A stretch of DNA of 64,000 nt, taken from assembly GCF_900602065.1 (NCBI RefSeq), contig NZ_UWFN01000285.1, forward strand, positions 620,001-684,000, in the 5' to 3' direction. Made by a program: the position numbers and the translations under genes. The first letter of the stretch is position 1. Every line of letters begins with the position of its first letter. The DNA is from Pseudomonas viridiflava. GTDB lineage: Bacteria > Pseudomonadota > Gammaproteobacteria > Pseudomonadales > Pseudomonadaceae. The notes under the pieces are model-generated. The model did no database searches, was not told the origin of the DNA, and was given only the letters and a program-made list of their open reading frames with translations. Positions 1-6,984 of the stretch are shown piece by piece.

Positions 1-308
1 ACACGCAGGATTTCAGTCGATACCCTCGCTCCGGTATCAGCCAGCGCCTGCGCCCAGCCACTGCGCTGGTCGAGGCTGATGCCGTCATAGGTCACAATCG
101 AACCGACACCCGACTGAGTGGCGATGTAATTGCGCCGCTTGAGTTCGGACAAGGCTTCACGCAGTGTGCCGCGGCTGACGTCGAATTCCTGTGCCAGCAA
201 GTGCTCGCCCGGCAACAGATTGCCCGACTCCAGCTGGCCACTTTCGATGCGTCGTGCAAGCTCATCCACCACGCGCTGTTTTTTATCAAATCGAACATGT
301 CTAATCAT
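1..308 (-). CDS. GntR-family transcriptional regulator, 5' part only (runs off the window)
   Basis: Reading the minus strand from an ATG at 308 gives an uninterrupted frame to the window edge, about 102 residues. It begins MIRHVRFDKKQRVVDELARR and carries a winged-helix GntR DNA-binding domain (roughly residues 8-70), with the typical LLPGEHLLAQEFDVSRGTLR recognition-helix region. What follows resembles the start of a UTRA-type effector domain, but too little is present to name the ligand. No clear Shine-Dalgarno precedes the ATG; an ACATG direct repeat overlaps the start region and could be an autoregulatory site. The family and partial state are clear; the regulated pathway is not visible here. 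Confidence 0.85.
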   Translation of the reverse strand, partial: MIRHVRFDKKQRVVDELARRIESGQLESGNLLPGEHLLAQEFDVSRGTLREALSELKRRNYIATQSGVGSIVTYDGISLDQRSGWAQALADTGARVSTEILR

Positions 309-374
309 GTACAAATTGATAACCGAAAGGAGCCTTGGTCGGCAACTTTTATTTCACTGAATGAGCGGGATTGA

Positions 375-463
375 TTGTGGGAGCAGAGCTTGCTCGCGAT
401 AGGGCTGGATGCAATTCACTTTAGATCGCGTGGGCCTTATCGCGAGCAAGCTCTGCTCCCACA
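375..463. repeat. REP pair (BIME), GCTTGCTCGCGAT family
   Basis: Two inverted copies of a REP sequence face each other (TGTGGGAGCAGAGCTTGCTC at 376 and its complement ending at 463), separated by about 35 bases. The pair fills the gap between the GntR gene and the dsbA-like gene. It probably folds as a long hairpin. Confidence 0.9.
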
Positions 464-487
464 GGGATCTGGGTCTGAACAGGAGGG

Positions 488-1135
488 TTACTTCCCCTCG
501 CCCAATATCTGACGAATGGCCCCTACAAACACCTCAACCGGCTGGCCGCCCGACACCGCATATTGGTCGTTGAAGACGATGGTCGGCACCGAGCTAATGC
601 CGCGCGAAACCCACAATTGCTCTTGCTCGCGCACCTCGGCTGCAAACTGATCGCTGCTCAGAATCGCTTCTGCATGCACACGATCAAGGCCAACGCTCTG
701 CGCAACATCCGCAAGCACACGGTGGCTGGAAGGATCGGCAAGGTCTGTGAAATAAGCGCTAAACAGCGCTTCCTTCAAGGCCTTTTGTTTGCCTTCAAGT
801 TCGGCCCAGTGCAGCAAGCGGTGAGCGTCAAAGGTGTTGTAGATACGTCGATCGCCCTGAGTAAAGGTAAACCCCAGCTCAGCGCCCCGCTGGCGGATAT
901 TTTCCCGGTTGGCGGCGGATTGCTCAGGTGTCGAGCCGTATTTCTCGAATATATGCTCGTTCAGGTCCTGTCCTTCGGCCGGCATATTCGGGTTCAGCTC
1001 AAAAGGTTGAAAGTGAATCTGCGCCTGAACTTCAGTGCCCAGTTCAGCCAGCGCTTCATTCAGTGCCCGCAGGCCGACCACACACCAGGGGCAGGACACA
1101 TCGGAGACGAAATCAATTTTCAACGGAGTGCTCAT
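488..1135 (-). CDS. DsbA-family oxidoreductase (FrnE-like)
   Basis: The 215-residue protein has a thioredoxin fold with a CPWC redox motif at residues 15-18 (context SDVSCPWCVVG) and the cis-proline loop near VPTIVFND (about residue 183), matching the FrnE/polyketide-type DsbA family (PF01323). There is no signal peptide, so it is probably a cytoplasmic thiol oxidoreductase or isomerase acting on small molecules or proteins. It starts with MSTPLKIDF and is preceded by a GAGTGAG-type ribosome site. It lies 57 bases downstream of the hydrolase gene on the same strand and may be cotranscribed with it. The substrate cannot be deduced. Confidence 0.88.
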   Translation of the reverse strand: MSTPLKIDFVSDVSCPWCVVGLRALNEALAELGTEVQAQIHFQPFELNPNMPAEGQDLNEHIFEKYGSTPEQSAANRENIRQRGAELGFTFTQGDRRIYNTFDAHRLLHWAELEGKQKALKEALFSAYFTDLADPSSHRVLADVAQSVGLDRVHAEAILSSDQFAAEVREQEQLWVSRGISSVPTIVFNDQYAVSGGQPVEVFVGAIRQILGEGK

Positions 1136-1192
1136 GGCAGGCTCACTCTAAATAAAGAAAGCCACCACGATACGCCTAAGTCCGGTGTTGTT

Positions 1193-2185
1193 TCAAAGCT
1201 GCGCCATACTCCGACCGTCGTCATGCTGCGCGCGCAAGTAAGGCAATACCGCGGCAAGCAGCGGAGCCTTGAACGCTTCCTGAAAGCGGTGCGCCAGGCC
1301 CGGAATCAACCGCAACTGGCTACCACGGATGTGCGCCGCCACATGCACGCCATGCATCACAGGTAATAGCGGATCAGCCGTGCCGTGAACGACCAGCACT
1401 GGCAGACGCAGACGATCAAGCAGCTGCACCCGGCTTGGCTCAGCCAGAATCGCCAGAATCTGACGCTTTACCCCTTCCGGGTTAAACGCACGGTCGTAGG
1501 ACGCCGCCGCTTGCTGCAAGAGCATGGCCCGATCGTCTTTCACTTCAGGACTGCCCAGTGCCGCGAGCAGATCGGCCTGCTGCTCCAGCGCAGCCTCTCT
1601 GTTCGGGGCGCCACGCTTGGCCAGCAATTGCAGCAAAGCGGCGTTAGGCATGGGCAGACCCTCAGCGCCGGAACTGGTCATGATCAGCGTCAGACTTTCG
1701 ATACGCTGAGGAGCCAGATCCGCCAGATGCTGCGCAATCATCCCGCCCATGCTTGCGCCGAGTACGTGAAACTGCTGAACGTGCAGAACATCCATCAATC
1801 CCAGCGCATCGTCTGCCATGTCGGTCAGCGAGTACGGTGCAGAAACCTGCAAGCCGAGTTTGTAGCGCAGCACTTCGTAGGTGAGATTGGCATTGGCCGG
1901 TGGAGCGTTCCAGCTGGACAGGCCAACGTCACGGTTGTCGTAGCGAATGACCCGATACCCCTGCTGACACAGCGCCGCCACGACCTCGTCAGGCCAGTGA
2001 ATCAACTGCCCGCCCAGGCCCATGACCAGCAGCAAAGCGGGGTCGGATTCGTTGCCGATACTCTGATAAGCCAGCCGCACTTCCTTGAGTTCGGCTATCT
2101 GAACAGGAACATTGACATCACATTTGGAGGCCGCAAAAGACGGCAAGCCGCACAAGAGTGCGGCCAGAAAAAGAAGAACGCGCAT
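1193..2185 (-). CDS. Secreted alpha/beta-fold hydrolase
   Basis: A 330-residue protein with an N-terminal Sec signal peptide (MRVLLFLAALLCGLPSFA, cleavage probably after FAA-S), so it is likely periplasmic or secreted. The mature part is a classical alpha/beta hydrolase: an oxyanion-hole stretch VMGLGG (about residue 54), the nucleophile elbow GASMGG (about residue 143), an acidic residue in VHGTADPLLP (about residue 266) and the catalytic His in GLAHRF near the C terminus. It belongs to the large esterase/lipase/haloperoxidase superfamily; the substrate is unknown. No good ribosome site is visible before the ATG. It precedes the DsbA-like gene in the same direction. Confidence 0.88.
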   Translation of the reverse strand: MRVLLFLAALLCGLPSFAASKCDVNVPVQIAELKEVRLAYQSIGNESDPALLLVMGLGGQLIHWPDEVVAALCQQGYRVIRYDNRDVGLSSWNAPPANANLTYEVLRYKLGLQVSAPYSLTDMADDALGLMDVLHVQQFHVLGASMGGMIAQHLADLAPQRIESLTLIMTSSGAEGLPMPNAALLQLLAKRGAPNREAALEQQADLLAALGSPEVKDDRAMLLQQAAASYDRAFNPEGVKRQILAILAEPSRVQLLDRLRLPVLVVHGTADPLLPVMHGVHVAAHIRGSQLRLIPGLAHRFQEAFKAPLLAAVLPYLRAQHDDGRSMAQL

Positions 2186-2283
2186 TAAGAAACACCGACA
2201 AACAGATCCCCAGTAGGCAGCGAGTGTGATGAAGTTTTCTCAAGCGCGCTGCCACAGTTGCGTGACAGTTTGATGAAGGTGGC

Positions 2284-2757
2284 TGAGCGGTCGTTTTCGA
2301 GCAATTACGCAAGACCGGGGGGATTCTATGTTTGCCTGCAAACACACGGGTGGGAGCGAATTCATTCGCGAAGTGACCCGTACATCCGCAGCCTGTGTAT
2401 CGTCTGGAATGCCGCCTTCCCGAATAAATTCGGTCCCACAGGTTCGCTGTGAGCCAAAAGGGCATGGACATACCGTGGGAGATTCTGTGCGGGCCTGCAA
2501 ACACGTGTGGGAGCGAATTCATTCGCGAAGTGGCCCGTACATTCGATATTTATTTATCGTATACACCACCGCATTCGCGAATAAATTCGCTCCCACAGGT
2601 TCGCTGCGAGCCAAAAGGGCATGGACATACCGTGGGAGATTCTGTGCGGGCCCGCAAACACGTGTGGGAGCGAATTCATTCGCGAAGTGGCCCGTACATT
2701 CGATATTTATTTATCGTATATACCACCGCATTCGCGAATAAATTCTCTCCCACAGGA
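2284..2757. repeat. Tandem BIME array, 157-bp unit, about three copies
   Basis: Two near-identical units run 2441-2597 and 2598-2754, each starting GGTTCGCTG(T/C)GAGCC and containing facing REP sequences (GTGGGAGCGAATTCATTCGC and its complement). A diverged third copy lies upstream from about 2284. The array fills the gap downstream of metE. Open frames across it (for example peptides containing GSEFIREV) are translations of the repeat, not genes. No gene is seen in 2186-2778. Confidence 0.92.
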
Positions 2758-2778
2758 TACGCCTTCAACTCAGAAGGT

Positions 2779-5100
2779 TCAGGCCAGTTGGCTACGTAGC
2801 TGCCGCGCCGCGGCCACCATGTTTACCAAGGCCGCCTCGGTCTCCGGCCAGGCGCGGGTTTTCAGGCCGCAATCAGGGTTGACCCACAAGCGCTCAGCGG
2901 GCACATGCTGCACCGCTTTGCGCATCAGTTTCACCATTTCTTCAGTACCCGGCACCCGAGGCGAATGAATGTCGTAAACCCCGGGACCAATGTCATTCGG
3001 GTAGTCGAAGGCTTTGAAGGCTTCCAACAGTTCCATGTCCGAGCGCGAGGTTTCGATGGTGATGACATCGGCATCCATCGCCGCGATGGACTCGATTACA
3101 TCGTTGAATTCGCTGTAGCACATGTGAGTATGAATTTGCGTCTCGTCACGCACGCCACTCGCACACAGGCGGAACGCTTCCACCGCCCAGTTCAGATACT
3201 CCTGCCATTGCGCCCGACGCAGCGGCAAGCCTTCGCGGAAGGCGGCTTCGTCGATCTGCACGATCTTGATTCCGGCCGCCTCCAGGTCCACCACCTCATC
3301 GCGAATCGCCAGCGCCAGTTGTTGCGCCTGCACTTTGCGGGACACGTCTTCCCGTGGGAACGACCACATCAACATGGTCACCGGGCCGGTCAGCATGCCC
3401 TTCAGCAGCTTGTCGGTCAGGCTTTGCGCATAGCTGATCCAGTCCACAGTCATGGCCTGCGGACGACTCAGATCGCCGAAGATCACCGCCGGTTTGACGC
3501 AGCGCGAACCGTAACTCTGCACCCAGCCAAAACGGGTGAATGCATAACCGTCCAGTTGCTCAGCGAAGTACTCGACCATGTCGTTACGCTCCGCTTCGCC
3601 GTGCACCAGAACGTCAAGCCCAAGGCGTTCCTGGATTTGTACCGCATGGCGAATCTCATGACGCATGGCGTCGTGATAATCATTGGCCGACAACTTGCCC
3701 AGCTTGAACGCCTGACGTGCCAGACGGATCGACGCAGTCTGCGGGAACGAGCCAATAGTCGTGGTCGGAAACGCTGGCAAATTCAACCGGTCACGTTGCT
3801 GCCCGATACGCTCGGCAAATGCCGACTGGCGCTGGCTGTCCTGCGTGGTGATCGCCGCCAGCCGCGCCTGAACCTGCGGTTTATGGATGCGCGGTGACTG
3901 CAGACGGCTGGCCTGAATCGCTCGGCTTTCGGCCAGCGCTCGGTGTACATGCGCAGCCTGGGGATCATTCAGGGCAGTGGACAGCAGCGAGATTTCACCG
4001 CATTTTTGCACAGCAAAGGCGAGCCAGCTCTTCAGTTCAGCGTCGAGTTTGTCTTCACGCCCCAGATCAACCGGGCTGTGCAACAAGGAGCATGACCCGG
4101 CGACCCAGAGATTATCGCCAAAGCGCTGCTGCGCTTCCTGCAACTGGCTCAATGCCTGTTCGAGATCGCAACGCCAGACATTGCGCCCGTTAATCACGCC
4201 CAGCGACAACACTTTATAAGTCGGCAGACGATCCAGCACCGCGGCCAGTTGGTCCGGCGCACGCACCAGGTCTATGTGCAAACCGTCTACCGGCAGAGAA
4301 ACCGCTAACCCCAGGTTATCTTCCAGGCCACTGAAGTACGTTGCGATCAGCTTTTTCAGCGGCGAATACTGCAGGCTGTGATACGTGCGCTCGAATGCGT
4401 TTTTCCAGTCTTGAGGCAAATCAAGCGTGAGGATCGGCTCATCAATCTGCACCCATTCCACGCCTTGCCCGGCCAGACGACCGAGGATTTCGCCGTACAC
4501 CGGCAACAAACGGTCCAACAGCTCCAGCTTGTCGAAATGGTGCCCCTTGGCCTTGCCCAGCCACAGATACGTCAAAGGCCCGATCAGTACCGGTTTGACC
4601 TTGTGCCCCAGAGCGCGGGCTTCATCGACCTCTTCGAATAACTGCTCCCAGCTCAACTTAAAACGTTGATCCTGAGTAAATTCAGGGACCAGGTAGTGGT
4701 AGTTGGTGTCGAACCACTTGGTCAGTTCCTGAGCGTACTGCTGCTGGCCCGACTCCTGAGCATGCGCACTGCCGCAGCAGCTATCAGCGCCCCTCGCCAT
4801 AGCGAACAGGGTGTTCAAAGTCGGCAGGCCCCGGGCGTCCCGGGTAGCCGCGAAACGCTCGGGGACTACACCGAAAGCAAGCGAGTGGCTCAACACCTGG
4901 TCATACCAGGCAAAGTCGCCCACCGGCAGCAATTCAATCCCGGCATCTTTTTGCAGTTGCCAATGAGCGGCGCGCAGGTCCCGGCCAACGTCGCGCAGGC
5001 CTTGCTGATCAAGCTCGCCCTTCCAGAACGCTTCCAGCGCTTTTTTTAGTTCACGATCAGCGCCGATGCGCGGGAATCCAAGATTGTGGGCCAAGGCCAT
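2779..5100 (-). CDS. metE: Cobalamin-independent methionine synthase MetE
   Basis: MetE transfers the methyl group of 5-methyltetrahydropteroyltri-L-glutamate to homocysteine, the last step of methionine synthesis, in the cytoplasm. The 773-residue protein has the two MetE barrels. The N-terminal barrel begins MALAHNLGFPRIGADRELKK. The C-terminal barrel shows TTIGSFPQT, the zinc ligands in HMCYSEF and NPDCGLKTR, and the VQIDEAAFREGLP segment. I chose the ATG at 5100 because it has an AGGAG site 10 bases upstream and matches the family N terminus; an upstream ATG at 5193 would add 31 unrelated residues. It is divergent from metR, whose product presumably activates it. Confidence 0.98.
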   Translation of the reverse strand: MALAHNLGFPRIGADRELKKALEAFWKGELDQQGLRDVGRDLRAAHWQLQKDAGIELLPVGDFAWYDQVLSHSLAFGVVPERFAATRDARGLPTLNTLFAMARGADSCCGSAHAQESGQQQYAQELTKWFDTNYHYLVPEFTQDQRFKLSWEQLFEEVDEARALGHKVKPVLIGPLTYLWLGKAKGHHFDKLELLDRLLPVYGEILGRLAGQGVEWVQIDEPILTLDLPQDWKNAFERTYHSLQYSPLKKLIATYFSGLEDNLGLAVSLPVDGLHIDLVRAPDQLAAVLDRLPTYKVLSLGVINGRNVWRCDLEQALSQLQEAQQRFGDNLWVAGSCSLLHSPVDLGREDKLDAELKSWLAFAVQKCGEISLLSTALNDPQAAHVHRALAESRAIQASRLQSPRIHKPQVQARLAAITTQDSQRQSAFAERIGQQRDRLNLPAFPTTTIGSFPQTASIRLARQAFKLGKLSANDYHDAMRHEIRHAVQIQERLGLDVLVHGEAERNDMVEYFAEQLDGYAFTRFGWVQSYGSRCVKPAVIFGDLSRPQAMTVDWISYAQSLTDKLLKGMLTGPVTMLMWSFPREDVSRKVQAQQLALAIRDEVVDLEAAGIKIVQIDEAAFREGLPLRRAQWQEYLNWAVEAFRLCASGVRDETQIHTHMCYSEFNDVIESIAAMDADVITIETSRSDMELLEAFKAFDYPNDIGPGVYDIHSPRVPGTEEMVKLMRKAVQHVPAERLWVNPDCGLKTRAWPETEAALVNMVAAARQLRSQLA

Positions 5101-5152
5101 GATGAAAAGCTCCTGTCGAAATATGTCGCTATTGTCGACAGCCGACCCAACG

Positions 5153-5165
5153 TGAGACAAACTCA
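5153..5165. promoter_or_regulatory. Candidate MetR operator between metE and metR
   Basis: TGAGACAAACTCA is a 4+4 inverted repeat with a 5-base spacer in the 124-bp metE-metR divergent gap. Its form resembles the enterobacterial MetR box (TGAA-N5-TTCA). An 8-bp palindrome TTCATGAA lies nearby at 5193-5200. Assignment rests on position and symmetry only. Confidence 0.45.
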
Positions 5166-5224
5166 TTGTTTTCGTGTTGATCACAAAATCCATTCATGAA
5201 GCACTGATAGGTCTGCGAGACGAG

Positions 5225-6142
5225 ATGCTTGAGATACGCCACCTGAAAACCCTGCACGCCTTGCGTGAAGCCGACAGCCTTGTGGAAGCCGCCGAGCGCT
5301 TGCATCTGACCCAGTCGGCGCTGTCCCATCAGTTCAAGGAACTGGAAGAGCGTATGGGCATGCCGTTGTTCGTGCGCAAAACCAAACCGGTGCGTTTTAC
5401 CAGCGCCGGGCTGCGTCTGCTGCAACTGGCGGACTCAGTGCTGCCACAACTGCGGGGTGCCGAGCGTGATATCGCACGGCTTGCCGGGGGTACAGCAGGT
5501 CGCCTGCACATGGCGATCGAATGCCACAGCTGCTTTCAGTGGCTGATGCCAACCATCGATCAATTCCGCGACGCCTGGCCGGAAGTCGAGCTGGATCTGG
5601 CCTCGGGTTTTGCCTTCGCGCCTCTGCCTGCTCTGGCCCGTGGCGATCTGGATCTGGTGGTGACGTCTGATCCGCTCGAACTGGTAGGCATCACCTATGT
5701 GCCGCTGTTCACCTACGAAGCCATGCTCGCGGTCGCCAACCAGCATCCACTGGCGAGCAAGCCTTACATCGTGCCGGAAGACCTGATCAAGGAAACCCTC
5801 ATCACTTACCCGGTGGAACGGGATCGGCTGGATATCTTCACGCGCTTCCTTGAACCGGCCGACATCGAACCGGCGCAGGTGCGCACCTCGGAACTCACCG
5901 TGATGATGATGCAACTGGTCGCCAGCGGCCGTGGCGTCTGTGGCATGCCCCATTGGGCCCTGCATGAATACAGCTCGCGTGGCTATGTGAAAGGCAAGCG
6001 ACTGGGCGAAAAAGGATTGTTCGCTACACTCTATGCCGGAGTGCGAACCGACATGCTGGATGCGCCCTACATGCGCGACTTCCTGCTGACCGCCAAGGAC
6101 ACTTCGTTCTCGACACTGGATGGGGTGAGTGCGGTTCGGTGA
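5225..6142 (+). CDS. metR: LysR-type activator MetR
   Basis: A 305-residue LysR-type regulator. The winged helix-turn-helix occupies residues 1-60 (MLEIRHLKTLHALREADSL, then LTQSALSHQFKELEERMG), followed by a periplasmic-binding-protein-like effector domain containing the MetR signature IECHSCFQWLMP. In the family the coinducer is homocysteine and the targets are methionine genes, chiefly metE, which lies divergently next to it. The start at 5225 is chosen because the family begins M-(L/I)-E-x-(R/K)-H-L; an upstream in-frame ATG at 5174 would add 17 unconserved residues and overlap the promoter region. The ribosome site (GAGACGAG) is weak. Confidence 0.93.
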   Translation: MLEIRHLKTLHALREADSLVEAAERLHLTQSALSHQFKELEERMGMPLFVRKTKPVRFTSAGLRLLQLADSVLPQLRGAERDIARLAGGTAGRLHMAIECHSCFQWLMPTIDQFRDAWPEVELDLASGFAFAPLPALARGDLDLVVTSDPLELVGITYVPLFTYEAMLAVANQHPLASKPYIVPEDLIKETLITYPVERDRLDIFTRFLEPADIEPAQVRTSELTVMMMQLVASGRGVCGMPHWALHEYSSRGYVKGKRLGEKGLFATLYAGVRTDMLDAPYMRDFLLTAKDTSFSTLDGVSAVR

Positions 6143-6163
6143 TTGGACGGGTGGCGCAGAACC

Positions 6164-6293
6164 TTGTGGGAGACTCTATGTTGGCCTGCAAGCGTTGATC
6201 CCGGTGGGAGCGAATTCATTCGCGAAAGCGGAATCCCAGAAGAAAGAGATGTATTGAATGTACCGGCCCATTCGCGAATGAATTCGCTCCCAC
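6164..6293. repeat. BIME, GTGGGAGCGAATTCATTCGC family
   Basis: Facing REP sequences at 6204 and ending at 6293, with a further degenerate GTGGGAGACTCTATG copy at 6164. They lie just downstream of metR. Confidence 0.88.
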
Positions 6294-6333
6294 TGGACTT
6301 CGTTCAGCCACTACCAGCAACGGCACCTACAAC

Positions 6334-6451
6334 CGTATCGATCTCAATACACCGTAACGATTTCAATACGACATTGGCTTACCCGCCGCCGCCAAGGCTC
6401 TGATCCGCCGAAAGTTTGCAACCGGATACATGCCGTATCGATTTCGCTACA
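6334..6451. promoter_or_regulatory. Three 18-bp operator-like repeats upstream of gcvH (candidate GcsR sites)
   Basis: Three copies of a CGTA-N10-TACR element with a shared core occur at 6334-6351, 6353-6370 and 6434-6451 (the middle copy reads CGTAACGATTTCAATACG). The first two are 19 bp apart and the third is 81 bp downstream of the second. In P. aeruginosa the glycine cleavage operon is activated by the sigma-54 enhancer-binding protein GcsR, which binds repeated sites upstream. These repeats sit in the right place before a sigma-54 promoter, so they are probably the equivalent sites. Confidence 0.7.
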
Positions 6452-6515
6452 CGGCAAGTCAATGCCAGATATTGAAAACCACTTAAACGATTGATTTACA
6501 TAACAAAAATAAAAC

Positions 6516-6531
6516 TGGCCGCATATTTGCT
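6516..6531 (+). promoter_or_regulatory. Sigma-54 (RpoN) promoter for gcvH-gcvP
   Basis: TGGCCGCATATTTGCT matches the -24/-12 consensus TGGCACG-N4-TTGCW in spacing and in all key bases (GG at -24, GC at -12). It is 60 bp upstream of the gcvH start and downstream of three repeated enhancer-like sites. Confidence 0.85.
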
Positions 6532-6590
6532 AAGTGTTTGTCATCAATGCTTGCGCCTGCCGCGAGCGCTAAGTCACCTTAGGAGTATCT

Positions 6591-6974
6591 ATGAGCGAGT
6601 TGCGATTCACTGTCGATCACGAATGGCTGCGGGCCGAAGCCGATGGCAGTGTCACGGTAGGCATCACGCCTTACGCGCAAGAATCTCTGGGTGATGTGGT
6701 TTACGTACAACTTCCTGAGCTGCAGACCTACACCAAAGACGCCGAAGCCTCGGTAGTCGAATCGGTAAAAGCAGCCAGCAGCATCAACATGCCGCTCGAT
6801 GGCGAAGTGGTTGAAGTCAACCAGGCCCTCGACGCCACCCCGGAACTGGTCAATGAAGACGCCCTCGGCGCTGGCTGGTTCTTTCGCTTCATCCCTCAAG
6901 ATGCCAGCGCTATCGATAGCTTGCTTGATCAGGACGCGTACGACCGCCTGATCAAAGCCAACGCCGAAGCCTGA
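6591..6974 (+). CDS. gcvH: Glycine cleavage system H protein
   Basis: The H protein is the lipoylated shuttle of the glycine cleavage complex, carrying the aminomethyl intermediate from P to T protein and then electrons to the L protein. The 127-residue sequence is a full-length lipoyl-domain H protein; the lipoyl-lysine is K60 in VESVKAASS. The start follows an AGGAG site (TTAGGAGTATCT). It is 10 bases before gcvP and shares the sigma-54 promoter at 6516. In P. aeruginosa the similarly controlled operon is gcvH2-gcvP2-glyA2-sdaA-gcvT2. Confidence 0.97.
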   Translation: MSELRFTVDHEWLRAEADGSVTVGITPYAQESLGDVVYVQLPELQTYTKDAEASVVESVKAASSINMPLDGEVVEVNQALDATPELVNEDALGAGWFFRFIPQDASAIDSLLDQDAYDRLIKANAEA

Positions 6975-6984
6975 GGAGCAGACC

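Noticed and set aside
2240..2968. Several overlapping reading frames of 80-137 codons with peptides such as GSEFIREV
   Set aside because: They are translations of tandem REP/BIME units and change with repeat number; they have no ribosome sites and no family similarity.
5174..5224. metR starting at the upstream ATG 5174
   Set aside because: It would add 17 residues not seen in MetR and overlap the divergent promoter; the family start M-(L/I)-E-x-(R/K)-H-L is at 5225.
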